A stretch of 64,000 nt of DNA from Chloroflexota bacterium (GTDB taxonomy: Bacteria > Chloroflexota > Anaerolineae > JAAEKA01). The DNA lies in assembly GCA_034717495.1 (NCBI GenBank), contig JAYELL010000057.1:98238-162237 (forward strand), read 5' to 3'. Both the position numbers and the translations under genes were made by a program. The number at the start of each line of letters is the position of its first letter. The first letter of the stretch is position 1. Below are positions 26,169 through 35,642 of this stretch, in pieces. The notes under the pieces are model-generated. The model was given only the letters and a program-made list of their open reading frames with translations. It was not told the origin of the DNA and did no database searches.

Positions 26169-29100
26169 TCAGGGGCCAGGGCCTACCTGGATAAGGGTCC
26201 GTCGGGCGTCCTGAACGCCTTCGTGTACCACAGCGATGATTACTGTCTGTTCTCCTGCCGCCCCTGCCTCAAGACCCACGGCGGCCGTCACGACCTCATT
26301 GGCAGGCACGTGTATCGCTTGCTCCGGCACGCGAACGTTCATGCCGTCGGTGGCTTGAGCCGCCAGGCTGACTGTCATGGCCTGGGCGCTATAGTTGTAG
26401 ATGCGGACGGGGGCAAACAGCGATTCGCCAACACTCATTTCCCCGGGGAAATCGGGCTCCAAAAAGAGGGGTTGGAATACAACCAGCGGCCCACTGGCGC
26501 TGCCCAGGTTGCCCGCCCGGTCGACCGCCAGTGCCGACACGCGCCAATTTGTGATGGTATCACCAGTGGAAAACATCAGCCGGGCGTGGCCACCAGGATC
26601 GGTGACGATCTCAGGGTTCCAGTAAAGGGTTTGCGGGAAACGCTGTCTGATAATCGGTAGCGCATCCGGGGGAATGGGTTCCGGTGTCTCAGCTGACGGG
26701 GTTCCACCATCGCCAAGACTGAATTCACCAACCGCAGCTTCCGGTAAAGGTGGCGGAGCAGGCGTGTCTGTCGGTTGCGGTGTTGGCGTCGACGTTGCTG
26801 TGGTCGGCGTGGCGCTTGCTGTGGCAGCGACCGATCGAGCGCGCGGTGTCAACCCGGTGACCTGCGCTGCGGCTGCGGGAACCGGCATTGCTGTGGGAAG
26901 TGGCGTGCTGGCCGGTGGAGGTTCTGGTGCCGCCATTGCTGCAGGCGTACTGGTAGCTTGTTGTGACATGTTGCGTAGCGCGGGCGTAGGTGCCACGGAG
27001 TCGGCTGCCTTTTGCGTGACAGCTTCTTCTTCGGTTACAGGTTGTGGTTCGGCAACGGGCGCCATTGCCGGCTCTGCGGGCATGGGCGCTTCTTCCCTGG
27101 CCGCCTCCATCAGGGGTTCAACCCCGCTCTCATCTGCCATGGTTGCCTCTGGTTCGGACGCCATCCCGGAGTCGGATTGTAGCGGGAGAACTTCTTCCAC
27201 GGCTTCCTGGGCTGTCTCAACGGCCGCGCCTGTACTGTCAGAAGCCTCCAGGTTTTCCATCGACGCGGGCTCTTCGGCGGGAGAGGCCGGTGCCGCTGCC
27301 TGCTCTGTCCCCGTGGCACAGCCGAGCAACAGGTTTCCTTGCAGGATGCTGAGGGATGGCCCGGTTGTCCGCTGAACCAGGTCGCCGCCGGGAAGATCAC
27401 TGGCCTGGAATGCCAGCACCATGGGGATGAGCAAAACGACCAGCAAGAGCAACAGGGCGCCGACCGTGCGCCGGCCCTCCAGGCGCAGCCCCCAGGCGAA
27501 GAGCAGGGTTGCAGCCAGCAGAACGCCGAATCCTATCGCCAGCAGGGTGGTCCAGGCTGTCGATAGGTCGGCCCCTTGACTCAGGGCGAATGCCAACAGG
27601 CCCAGCAGCAGGGGATAGACCAGCAATAGCAGCCCGATATATTGGGCCCGTTGATCAAGCTGCTGCCAGCCGTAGAGGATCAGGGCCACCAGGACCAGCA
27701 GCGAAAGCGCCGCGGATGTGGCGAACACGATCAAAGCTGTGTCATCGCTAACCATGCCCAGCACCGCTTGAACGGCGATGTAGAGACCCGCACCGATGAC
27801 AGCCAGGATCAGAAGGGAGAGCAGCATGCGGGTCGCGGCCTGCCCCAGTACACCACTTCTCCGGAGACCGAAGAGTACAATTGCTGCCAGCATCAATGGG
27901 ATTAATACCAGCGCTACACTTAGTCCCAAACTCAGCCGGCCAAACGTCGTTTCACGCCCCTGGTTGGCCGCAACCCGAGCATTCTCGTCGACGGCGGAGG
28001 CGGCCAGCGTAAAATCCTGGCCGCGATAGGTTGCCCAGCTGGCCTTGGCCGATTGCTGTTGGGCCTCCTGCAGGTCCTGCCCCCCGGCAGTGGTTGAGAG
28101 GGGGGCATCGGATAGATCGACTCCCTGGGCTTCCAGGGCCTTGTCCAGAAGGAAATAGACGCGGGCAAACCCAGGCTCATACTCTCGCTGGGCAAACGCC
28201 GACTCGTTGACCACCGAGAGTCCCACGGCTGCCTGCACCCCCTGGCCCGCCAGATCGGTCTGGATGTCGAGGTTGGCCGATTCTCCGGGCCGGTACTCCG
28301 AACGGCCGGTAGCCAGGGAAACCTGTAACTCCTCAGGCGCATCGACGAGGACGACCGCCGCGTCCCGCAGAATGTTGTCGTCCGAGGTGACCTGGTAAGC
28401 ATTGAGTTCAAGGGTTCCTGCCAGGTCCGGTGTCAGGTCGATCGCCACGGTGGCATGGCCATCCTCAGGAACTGCCGATCGGGTCATCAACGTCTGTCCA
28501 TCCTTGATGAGGTCCAGGTAGATGGCGTTCCCGGCGCCAGTTGCCAGCACCTCGACATTCAGCGTGTCGCCAACGCGGAAGATCGCCCGGTCGGTGCGCA
28601 ACAACAAGGTCTCTTGTGCCTCATCTAGGGGCAGTGTGGTGGCGGTGCTGCCAGTATTGCCAACCGCATCGGTTGCCTTGACTGATACCGTCCGCTGGTC
28701 GAGCGCGTCGGCTGATGGGCCGCGAGGGGTATAGCGCACCTCCGCCAGGCCAAAGTCGCTGGTCGATTCCTGGATGACGGAGCCGTCCGCGATTTGCACC
28801 GACAGCAGCGTTACCGCCGGTCGTCCATCGGGATAGGTGGTCAGCACGTAGAGGATATTTTCCACATCTGAACGCAAGGTGCCGCCCTCGGGCACCACAT
28901 CGATGAGTATGGGTTGCTCTGCCATGACCAGGCGCTGCCAGCCGAATTCGGTTCTGCCCGTGCTATCGGTGACGGTTGCCTCCAGCGCCAGATCGAGCGT
29001 GCCATCAGGTCCAAAGGCATGTTTGGGCAGGTCGGGCAGTGGAATCGCGAAAGCAAAGGTACCTGAGGAATCGGTCTGCCCGCTGGCCTCCTGAATAAAC

Positions 29101-30275
29101 AGCTCTTCCACCGCCTGAGTCGGATCCTCCGCGAACTGGCTGCCCACCAGGCGCAGGCTGACATTGGCCTCGGACACCGGTTTGCCGAAGAAATAAGCGG
29201 CATTTACCTGACCACTGACCTGATTGCCTGGCAGGTAATATGGGGCATCGGCCTTCACGTCGACGCGGAATTCTGGCGGACCAGTCCGGCTGACCAGTAC
29301 GCTCAGTTCGGAAAGGGTGTCCTGGAGAACGGCGCGCAGCTGGTATTGACCCTCCGGCGAGGCATCGTCCAATGCCATATCTGTCGCAGTAATGCCAAAT
29401 TCGGAGGCCGGGACATCTTGCATCATCAATGGTGCGCCTGAAGGGTCAAGGACCTCAAACCGGGTCACTGTTCCGGCCGCCGGCAGTCCATCTACCTTGC
29501 CCAGAGCCAGAGATCGCATGTGGATGGTCTCACCCGGCTGGTAGACCGGCTTGTCACTGCCCAGGAGCAGCCGGTAGGAGCGGGCAAGTTGGACGGGTTG
29601 GCTGATCTCTGCTTCGCCGAGATCGCTGCCGGTGGCCACGACCAGCTCCGCATCCCCGGTCCAGTCGTCAGGAACCGCGAATTGAACCGGTGCGGAGCCG
29701 GTGCTATCGGTTTTGCCGGTGTACACCGTGCGGGCCTGGCCCGCCTGACGAAATTGAACAGCCACCTGGGCATTGGCGATAGGCTGATTGCTCGCTCCCT
29801 CCTGTACTACCACCCGCACTGCGCCCTCGGTACCGGGGGTGAAGGTGTTTTGTCCCAGAACAACTGCTTCGTGTACGCCGGCCTGCTGGGGCAGAAGGGC
29901 TGCGTTGAACGAAAGAAGTGCAAAGAAGAGGGCGATCAGGGGAATGGCTGCCTTACTCAGAGGTTGGAACAGGGTTACCAGGGCGTCCCAGAGACCGGCC
30001 AGCGCTCCCTGGTCCGATGGACGCGCTCGTTCCGCCGCCAGGGCATCTCGAATGCGCGCGGCAGCTTCCGGGGAGAGCTGAACGATCTCATAGACCGCAG
30101 GTACCACCTCGGTCAACCCTGCCTGCAGGGCCTGCAATTCAGCCAGGTTCGCGCTGCAGGATAGGCAATCAGCCAGATGCGCCTCGACGGCAATTTTTTC
30201 CGCCGGGCTCAGCTCACCATCCAGGTAAGCTAACAGATCTCCTTCAACGTGAGGCATGTCTTGGTGGTCAGGCAT
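26169..30275 (-). CDS. anti-sigma zinc-finger / MG2 / multi-helix / truncated alpha-2-macroglobulin fusion
   Basis: Giant protein of 1368 residues, likely the anti-sigma factor of the ECF sigma encoded 10 bp upstream. Residues 1-60 form a zinc-binding anti-sigma domain (H33, C37, C40 in HLADCLSC), followed by a membrane helix at about 108-127. Outside are beta domains including an MG2 domain near 233-330 (SDKPVYQPGETIHMRSLALG) and further macroglobulin-like domains. Then comes a cluster of about six membrane helices (roughly 790-990), a Pro/Ala/Thr/Glu-rich region, and the start of an A2M domain (FPQTLYWNPEIVTDPGG). The chain stops at QVGPGP, just before where a thioester domain would follow; no CxEQ thioester is seen. 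It could sense envelope stress or proteases. Confidence 0.85.
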   Translation of the reverse strand: MPDHQDMPHVEGDLLAYLDGELSPAEKIAVEAHLADCLSCSANLAELQALQAGLTEVVPAVYEIVQLSPEAAARIRDALAAERARPSDQGALAGLWDALVTLFQPLSKAAIPLIALFFALLSFNAALLPQQAGVHEAVVLGQNTFTPGTEGAVRVVVQEGASNQPIANAQVAVQFRQAGQARTVYTGKTDSTGSAPVQFAVPDDWTGDAELVVATGSDLGEAEISQPVQLARSYRLLLGSDKPVYQPGETIHMRSLALGKVDGLPAAGTVTRFEVLDPSGAPLMMQDVPASEFGITATDMALDDASPEGQYQLRAVLQDTLSELSVLVSRTGPPEFRVDVKADAPYYLPGNQVSGQVNAAYFFGKPVSEANVSLRLVGSQFAEDPTQAVEELFIQEASGQTDSSGTFAFAIPLPDLPKHAFGPDGTLDLALEATVTDSTGRTEFGWQRLVMAEQPILIDVVPEGGTLRSDVENILYVLTTYPDGRPAVTLLSVQIADGSVIQESTSDFGLAEVRYTPRGPSADALDQRTVSVKATDAVGNTGSTATTLPLDEAQETLLLRTDRAIFRVGDTLNVEVLATGAGNAIYLDLIKDGQTLMTRSAVPEDGHATVAIDLTPDLAGTLELNAYQVTSDDNILRDAAVVLVDAPEELQVSLATGRSEYRPGESANLDIQTDLAGQGVQAAVGLSVVNESAFAQREYEPGFARVYFLLDKALEAQGVDLSDAPLSTTAGGQDLQEAQQQSAKASWATYRGQDFTLAASAVDENARVAANQGRETTFGRLSLGLSVALVLIPLMLAAIVLFGLRRSGVLGQAATRMLLSLLILAVIGAGLYIAVQAVLGMVSDDTALIVFATSAALSLLVLVALILYGWQQLDQRAQYIGLLLLVYPLLLGLLAFALSQGADLSTAWTTLLAIGFGVLLAATLLFAWGLRLEGRRTVGALLLLLVVLLIPMVLAFQASDLPGGDLVQRTTGPSLSILQGNLLLGCATGTEQAAAPASPAEEPASMENLEASDSTGAAVETAQEAVEEVLPLQSDSGMASEPEATMADESGVEPLMEAAREEAPMPAEPAMAPVAEPQPVTEEEAVTQKAADSVAPTPALRNMSQQATSTPAAMAAPEPPPASTPLPTAMPVPAAAAQVTGLTPRARSVAATASATPTTATSTPTPQPTDTPAPPPLPEAAVGEFSLGDGGTPSAETPEPIPPDALPIIRQRFPQTLYWNPEIVTDPGGHARLMFSTGDTITNWRVSALAVDRAGNLGSASGPLVVFQPLFLEPDFPGEMSVGESLFAPVRIYNYSAQAMTVSLAAQATDGMNVRVPEQAIHVPANEVVTAAVGLEAGAAGEQTVIIAVVHEGVQDARRTLIQVGPGP

Positions 30276-30285
30276 TGCTCAACAA

Positions 30286-30996
30286 TCAAACATGAAGCAG
30301 CAGCAATAACATCGTAACGGAACGCTTGCGCACCAGATCGGGCTCCTGCATTGTCACAATCTCCCGGAGTTTCTTGTGCGCGTTGAAAAGGCGTGACTTC
30401 ACTGTACCAATATTGATGTCCAGCGCATCGGCGATTTCATCGTAGGAATACTGCTGCCCGTAGCGCAGCAGTATCACCTCCCGGTGAATTTCACCCAGTT
30501 GGTCGACCGCGCGCCAGAGCCGTTGTTTTTCATCCCGTCGCAGGGCATGCCCTTCAGGGTTTCCGTCGATGGTGCCACTGGTTTGGCCGGACATTGCATC
30601 GTGATCAGCGGGCAGGCGTTCCAGCCGTTCCTCGATCTCTTCCCAGTCGGCCGATGGCAGTTTTTTGCGTCGCAGTCGTGTCTTGCAGCGGTTGACGGTC
30701 ACGCGGTAAAGCCATGTCTCGAATCGGGCTGCTCCTTCGACATCGTAGCGGTTAAGGCCACGCAGCACGTCCATGAACGTCTCCTGGGTGGCTTCTTCGG
30801 CGTCGTTGCTATTGCGCAGGGTCATGAAGGACACCCGGTACACGTAATCCTTGTAGCGCTCGAACAGGGCACCGAAGGCCGCGGGCTGGCCGGCCTGATG
30901 ACGCCTGATCAGGTCATCGGTGGGTACACCGCTGGTTGTCTTGCTGCGGTCGGCCGGGTTGGCTTTGTCCGCAGACTGCGCTACGCTGGTTGGCAC
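30286..30996 (-). CDS. ECF-family RNA polymerase sigma factor
   Basis: Region 2 is seen in LIRRHQAGQPAAFGALFERYKDYVYRVSF with DAEEATQETFMDVLRGL, and region 4 in LGEIHREVILLRYGQQYSYDEIADALDINIGTVKSRLFNAHKKL. The frame opens with TTG at 31020, but GAGGA lies 7 nt before the GTG at 30996, which is preferred. A good promoter lies about 70 bp upstream. The adjacent gene on the same strand begins with a zinc-finger anti-sigma domain, so the two make a sigma/anti-sigma pair. No autoregulatory ECF-type promoter was recognised; the visible one is of sigma70 type. Confidence 0.93.
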   Translation of the reverse strand: MPTSVAQSADKANPADRSKTTSGVPTDDLIRRHQAGQPAAFGALFERYKDYVYRVSFMTLRNSNDAEEATQETFMDVLRGLNRYDVEGAARFETWLYRVTVNRCKTRLRRKKLPSADWEEIEERLERLPADHDAMSGQTSGTIDGNPEGHALRRDEKQRLWRAVDQLGEIHREVILLRYGQQYSYDEIADALDINIGTVKSRLFNAHKKLREIVTMQEPDLVRKRSVTMLLLLLHV

Positions 30997-31074
30997 CACG
31001 TTTTCCTCTGTGCCTGACAATTACACGCTGGCTGGAAACGATTTGTTCGTTGGACAGGTTGGTTCTCTGATTCC

Positions 31075-31103
31075 AGTGTAGCCCGATGGACGGAGGGTGT
31101 CAA
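31075..31103 (-). promoter_or_regulatory. sigma70-type promoter of the sigma/anti-sigma operon
   Basis: On the minus strand: TTGACA (31098-31103), 17 bp, TACACT (31075-31080). Perfect -35 and spacing; start near 31068. Confidence 0.8.
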
Positions 31104-31106
31104 GTA

Positions 31107-31127
31107 GGGGCTGGGTCACCCAGCCCC
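31107..31127. other. perfect 9-bp hairpin upstream of the sigma promoter
   Basis: GGGGCTGGG, TCA loop, CCCAGCCCC, ending 4 bp from the -35 of the sigma promoter. No T-run. It may stop read-through from the ABC operon on the same strand or act as a protein-binding site. Confidence 0.6.
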
Positions 31128-31142
31128 CACCATACACACACC

Positions 31143-31163
31143 AAAATAACCGCGGCCGGTTAT
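31143..31163 (-). terminator. probable terminator of the nucleoside transporter operon
   Basis: On the minus strand ATAACCG, loop GCCG overlapping GC, CGGTTAT, then TTTTGG. Seven pairs; lies 60 bp after the last permease stop. Confidence 0.5.
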
Positions 31164-31224
31164 CTGCCGCGGCGAGCGTTTCCCCTCCAGAAGTCGCCGT
31201 ATTTCCCTCTGGCTTGATCGACTC

Positions 31225-32538
31225 CTACTGCTTCTCGTAGGGGATACCGTCGGCAGCCGGTGGTGTAGTCTTGCCCACCAGGCCCGCCAGGATCACCATG
31301 GTCATGACGTAGGGCAGCATGCCGATGAACTGATAGGGCACACCTGTCTCGAGGATCTGCAGTTTGATTTGCAGGGCGTCGGCGAAACCAAAAAGCAGCG
31401 CGCCGGCAAAGGCGCCGATGGGATTCCAGTTGCCAAAGATCATGGCTGCCAGGGCAATGAAACCCTTGCCATTGGTCATCAGATCGTCAAACGAGCCTAC
31501 CGTCTCCAGGCTGAACCAGGCGCCACCCAACCCGGCAATGGCTCCACCCGCGATGACCGCTACATAGCGCCAGCGATAGACGTCGATGCCCAAGGTGTCG
31601 GCCGCGCGCGGGTGCTCACCTACCGATCGGTGGCGCAGGCCCCACTTGGTGCGGAAGAAGTAAAACTGGGTCACCACTACCAGGATCAGCATGACAAAAA
31701 CCAATGGCTGGTGCTGGAAGAAGATAGGACCAAGTACCGGTATGTCGCTCAGAATCGGAACCTTAATGACCGGGAAGACGCTGGGCGCACCAAATGGGTT
31801 GTTAAGCAAAAAGCTGCGCCTGGTAAAGCCGGTGATTCCCACCGCCAGGATGTTGATGGCTGTGCCACTGATGATCTGATCGACCCGAAATTGGATGGAA
31901 AGCACCGCGTGCAGTGCTGCCATGACCATCGCCGAGAGCATGGCGACCAGTAACCCCATGGATGAATTCTGAAAGTAGAGTGAGGCGGTGAAGCCCATGG
32001 CGGCGCCGGTGAGCATCATACCCTCGATGCCGATATTGATTACCCCTGCCCGTTCACAGAGCAGTCCCGCCAGGGCTCCCAGGGCAATAGGCGTGGCCAG
32101 GCGGATCCCATCGGCGAACATGCCCACGACATCGGTGCGTTTGCCCATGGCTGCCAGAATCAGGGCGGCTACCAGCATGAGTCCGAAGGCAACCGCCAAC
32201 ACCTGGTTCACCGCTTTGTTGGACCGGTCCGGCTTCATAAAGAAAGGGGGCAGGCCCAGCAAAATGAACAGCACGGCGATCAACAGAAGCCCGTCCCTTG
32301 AGTTAACGGGGACACCCTTTTTGAGGCCTTCCTGAGCAGCCTCAGGCAACCGTTCCATGACATCCGGGTTTATCCGGCCAAAGCGGAACTTTGAGACTAC
32401 ATCCGGCTCGATCGCCGTCAAGGCCAAATAGAGAAGGATGCCACCCAGGATGATGTAGAATAGTCCGAACCAGCGCGCCCGGGTCATGAACTTGCGGGGG
32501 ACCGCCGTCTGGTCATTGGTGCTTGTCATTGATGTCAT
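31225..32538 (-). CDS. BMP-type ABC transporter permease (NupQ/YufQ-like)
   Basis: Second permease of a nucleoside-type importer of the branched-chain permease family. About ten membrane helices; the family signature is in ATPIALGALAGLLCERAGVINIGIEG, with GMMLTGAAMGFTASL after it and RSVGEHPRAADTLGIDVYRWRYVAV in the coupling loop. An N-terminal addition of about 90 residues holds two extra helices before the core. Last gene of the operon, 10 bp after the other permease. Confidence 0.9.
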   Translation of the reverse strand: MTSMTSTNDQTAVPRKFMTRARWFGLFYIILGGILLYLALTAIEPDVVSKFRFGRINPDVMERLPEAAQEGLKKGVPVNSRDGLLLIAVLFILLGLPPFFMKPDRSNKAVNQVLAVAFGLMLVAALILAAMGKRTDVVGMFADGIRLATPIALGALAGLLCERAGVINIGIEGMMLTGAAMGFTASLYFQNSSMGLLVAMLSAMVMAALHAVLSIQFRVDQIISGTAINILAVGITGFTRRSFLLNNPFGAPSVFPVIKVPILSDIPVLGPIFFQHQPLVFVMLILVVVTQFYFFRTKWGLRHRSVGEHPRAADTLGIDVYRWRYVAVIAGGAIAGLGGAWFSLETVGSFDDLMTNGKGFIALAAMIFGNWNPIGAFAGALLFGFADALQIKLQILETGVPYQFIGMLPYVMTMVILAGLVGKTTPPAADGIPYEKQ

Positions 32539-32548
32539 GGGAACTGTC

Positions 32549-33994
32549 CTACGCTCCCCAGCCGCGCGTCAGCGTTACTTCCTTCACACCCTCGGTGCGC
32601 AGGCGGTAGATGAAACGCACGATCTGCGGTGCGGCAACGAAGAGGATCACCAGCGCCTGAACGATGTCGATCAGGTCACGGCTGATTCCGGCGCGGACCT
32701 GCATGAGTCCGGCTCCGTTGCGCAGGCCACCCCATAGAAAGGCGGCCGGAATGATGCCGAAGGGATTGGATTTAGCCAGCAAGGCTACGGCGATCGAGTC
32801 GAAGCCAGCGCCTGAGGTGAAGGCTGCAGGGAGATAATGGTTGAGACCGAGAACCTCACCGCCACCGGCAATGCCGGAAAGCAGGCCACCGATGGCCATC
32901 GCCAACACGATGTTGAGCCCCACATTCATGCCGGAGTAACGGGAGGCGCCTGGATTGGCGCCGACGGTGCGCATTTCAAAGCCCCAGGTGGTCTTGTACA
33001 TCAACCACCAGATGATGAACACAGCCGCAATAGCGATCCAGAAACCCAGGTGCAGGCGGCTATCGGTTACCCAGATCGGTAACTTGGAGCTCTCCGCCAC
33101 GTAACGGGTTCGGTCCAGGCTGGCGTCGGGATCGCGGATCACTTTTTTGACCAGATAGTCAACCGTTTTGACCGCGATGTAATTCATCATGATGGTGTTG
33201 ATTACCTCGTGGGCGCCGAACCTGGCCTTGAGAAAGCCCGGAATGGCTCCCCAGATCGTGCCGGCGCCAGCCGCGGCCAACATCGTCAGGGGAAGGTGTA
33301 CCAACAGCGGCAAGCTGGTGAATGCAGCGCCAACGACGGCAGCCGCCATGGCACCAGCGTAGAACTGCCCCTCAGCACCGATGTTGAACAGGCCTGTCAT
33401 GAAACCGACGGCCACCGCCAGACCCATGAGCACAAAGGGGGTCATTGCGACAAGGGTCTCGGCAAAACGAGGTTTGGAACCGATCATGCCCTCATAGAGA
33501 CCCTTGTAGGCAGCAACAGGTTCAGAACCAGTAAGCAGGATGATGAAAAAGCCAATGAGCAGCGCCGTGCTGACGGCCAGGATAATCATCCCGATTTCGG
33601 CCGCGCCACCCGATAAGGTCGGTTTTCTTTTGGCGACGATGAACAGGTAGGCCACGGCGATGGCGCCACCGGCGACCCAGGTGATGATCCAGAGAAGATC
33701 ACCTTCCACACCAAGGAAGATGGCAAGGACAAACCAGGAGATGAAGCGGGTCAAAAACCAGACCAGAGAGAAGATCAGGTCGCCGGGAGGCCACCAAAGA
33801 ATCTCTTCGATAGCGGGTATCATGAACACAATAGCGCCGGCAATGGGCACGATCAGCAGGGCAAACAGCCAGACGCGTTTGGAGCCGTGGGTGAATTCCT
33901 CCGGTTTGCGCCCCGGCAGATCACCCATGGCTATGATCCAGGCAGTCCATAAAGCCATGCCAAGGAGAAAGATCAATACGTCGACAGTGCTCAT
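32549..33994 (-). CDS. BMP-type ABC transporter permease (NupP/YufP-like)
   Basis: First permease. The core (about 180-481) shows FVLMGLAVAVGFMTGLFNIGAEGQFYAGA, the pore-domain signature of the family, and FEMRTVGANPGASRYSGMNV in the coupling loop. The N-terminal 150 residues with four extra helices are more than the family usually has. Overlaps the ATPase gene by 4 bp. Confidence 0.9.
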   Translation of the reverse strand: MSTVDVLIFLLGMALWTAWIIAMGDLPGRKPEEFTHGSKRVWLFALLIVPIAGAIVFMIPAIEEILWWPPGDLIFSLVWFLTRFISWFVLAIFLGVEGDLLWIITWVAGGAIAVAYLFIVAKRKPTLSGGAAEIGMIILAVSTALLIGFFIILLTGSEPVAAYKGLYEGMIGSKPRFAETLVAMTPFVLMGLAVAVGFMTGLFNIGAEGQFYAGAMAAAVVGAAFTSLPLLVHLPLTMLAAAGAGTIWGAIPGFLKARFGAHEVINTIMMNYIAVKTVDYLVKKVIRDPDASLDRTRYVAESSKLPIWVTDSRLHLGFWIAIAAVFIIWWLMYKTTWGFEMRTVGANPGASRYSGMNVGLNIVLAMAIGGLLSGIAGGGEVLGLNHYLPAAFTSGAGFDSIAVALLAKSNPFGIIPAAFLWGGLRNGAGLMQVRAGISRDLIDIVQALVILFVAAPQIVRFIYRLRTEGVKEVTLTRGWGA

Positions 33995-35523
33995 ACCGAT
34001 TCTCCAGGTTTCACACCAGCCATCAGCAGACCCAGTTCCTCGCGCTGCGCTGTCTCGGCTGGCATGGTATCCATGATCTGTCCATGATACATGACGGCGA
34101 TGCGGTCAGAGAGGCTCATGATTTCATCCAGCTCCGCTGACACCAGCAGCACAGCCACACCCTGGTCGCGCTGCTCGATGATTCGCCGGTGTATGAACTC
34201 AATGGATCCTACATCTACACCTCGCGTCGGTTGCGCTGCGATCAGTAACTTGATCGGACGGGATAACTCCCGCGCCACTACCATCTTTTGCTGGTTGCCA
34301 CCGGAGAGACTGCCACCTGCTGTGTAAATACTCGGCGTTCGGATATCGAACTCCTCTACCAGTTGTTCAGCCGTTTCAGCGATGGCCTTTTCGTTCATGA
34401 TTACGCCCCGGGCATAGGGAGGTAAATAATAATTGCACAGGACCAGGTTGTCCGCGACAGGATAGGAGTCGACCATGCCGAATTCATGGCGGTCTTCGGG
34501 GATATGTGCCACTCCCTGCTCGATCACGGCCCTTGGTTTGACGTTGGTCATATCCGCGCCCGCGACCAGGACCTGTCCATTCAGGGAGGCCCGCAAGCCG
34601 GTAAGCACCTCGACCAGTTCGGTTTGACCGTTTCCCTGAACGCCGGCGATACCCAACACCTCACCTTCCTGGACGACGAAGCTGAGACCGTTGAGGGCCA
34701 TGTGATCCCGGTCGTCCAGTGCCTGGAGATTGCGCACCTCCAGAATCTCTTTGCCGGGATGTGCTTCTTCCTTCGGCACTCGCAGCAGCACCTCGCGTCC
34801 AACCATCATGGCCGCCAGTGATTTTTCGGTGGCCTCAGCCGGGGTTGTGCTGCCCACGACCTTGCCATTTCGTAGCACCGTAATGCTATCGGCAACGGCA
34901 AACACCTCTTTCAACTTGTGGGTGATGAAAATGATCGATTTGCCTTGATCGGTGAGCGAGCGCATCACCTTGAACAGTTCCTCGATTTCCTGAGGAGTCA
35001 ATACCGCTGTCGGTTCATCCAGGATCAGGATGTTCGCTTCCCGGTAGAGGGCCTTAATGATCTCTACTCTTTGCTGAACGCCCACTGACAAGTCGGCCAC
35101 CAGAGCATAGGGATCGACCTCCAGGCCAAACTGGGAGCTCAGTTCGCTGATTTGCTCGGCAGCTTCCTTGGGTTCCAGTATCCCGCCGATGGTGGTCACT
35201 TCTTCACCCAGCGTGATGTTTTCGGCTACCGTCATGACTGGAATGAGCATGAAGTGCTGGTGAACCATGCCGATCCCATAATCGATAGCGTCGGCCGGGC
35301 TTTCGATGGTTACCTGCTGGCCGTTGAGGAATATCTGCCCTTCATCTGGCGTGTAGAGGCCATACAGGATATTCATCAGAGTACTTTTGCCAGCACCGTT
35401 CTCGCCCAGCAACGCGTGGATATCACCCTTTTTCAGTTGGAAGTCCACATTGTCGTTGGCTATCACACCGGGAAAGCGTTTCGTGACGCCCCGCATTTCC
35501 AGGGCCAGTGAGGATGTGCTCAT
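33991..35523 (-). CDS. dual-domain ABC transporter ATPase (nucleoside/sugar type)
   Basis: Two nucleotide-binding domains in one chain, as in NupO and sugar importers. First domain: Walker [10 protein letters not shown], signature [11 protein letters not shown], Walker [12 protein letters not shown]. Second domain: degenerate P-loop GVQGNGQTE, signature [15 protein letters not shown] and Walker [13 protein letters not shown], in which the catalytic Glu is Gln. The asymmetry is normal for this class: one hydrolytic and one degenerate site. Separated from the binding-protein gene by a terminator. Confidence 0.94.
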   Translation of the reverse strand: MSTSSLALEMRGVTKRFPGVIANDNVDFQLKKGDIHALLGENGAGKSTLMNILYGLYTPDEGQIFLNGQQVTIESPADAIDYGIGMVHQHFMLIPVMTVAENITLGEEVTTIGGILEPKEAAEQISELSSQFGLEVDPYALVADLSVGVQQRVEIIKALYREANILILDEPTAVLTPQEIEELFKVMRSLTDQGKSIIFITHKLKEVFAVADSITVLRNGKVVGSTTPAEATEKSLAAMMVGREVLLRVPKEEAHPGKEILEVRNLQALDDRDHMALNGLSFVVQEGEVLGIAGVQGNGQTELVEVLTGLRASLNGQVLVAGADMTNVKPRAVIEQGVAHIPEDRHEFGMVDSYPVADNLVLCNYYLPPYARGVIMNEKAIAETAEQLVEEFDIRTPSIYTAGGSLSGGNQQKMVVARELSRPIKLLIAAQPTRGVDVGSIEFIHRRIIEQRDQGVAVLLVSAELDEIMSLSDRIAVMYHGQIMDTMPAETAQREELGLLMAGVKPGESV

Positions 35524-35590
35524 GTGCGTCTCGTAAGAAGCTCAGTCGTGGATTTTCGCTGGTGTGGCAATTGGACGGGAAAGAAACATG

Positions 35591-35624
35591 TTAAGAAGAA
35601 GGGGAGCGTCCCTCGACGCTCCCC
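35591..35624 (-). terminator. terminator between binding-protein and ATPase genes
   Basis: Minus-strand stem GGGGAGCGTC, loop GAGG, GACGCTCCCC (10 perfect pairs), followed by TTCTTCTTAA. It lies 20 bp after the binding-protein stop and would make the binding protein more abundant than the membrane components by partial termination. Confidence 0.85.
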
Positions 35625-35642
35625 TCATTTTACTCGGTGTCT

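Noticed and set aside
27310..27330. Thioester motif in the MG2 fusion (GCATGTEQ)
   Set aside because: It lies in a low-complexity region after the membrane bundle and lacks the CxEQ spacing and surrounding helical domain.
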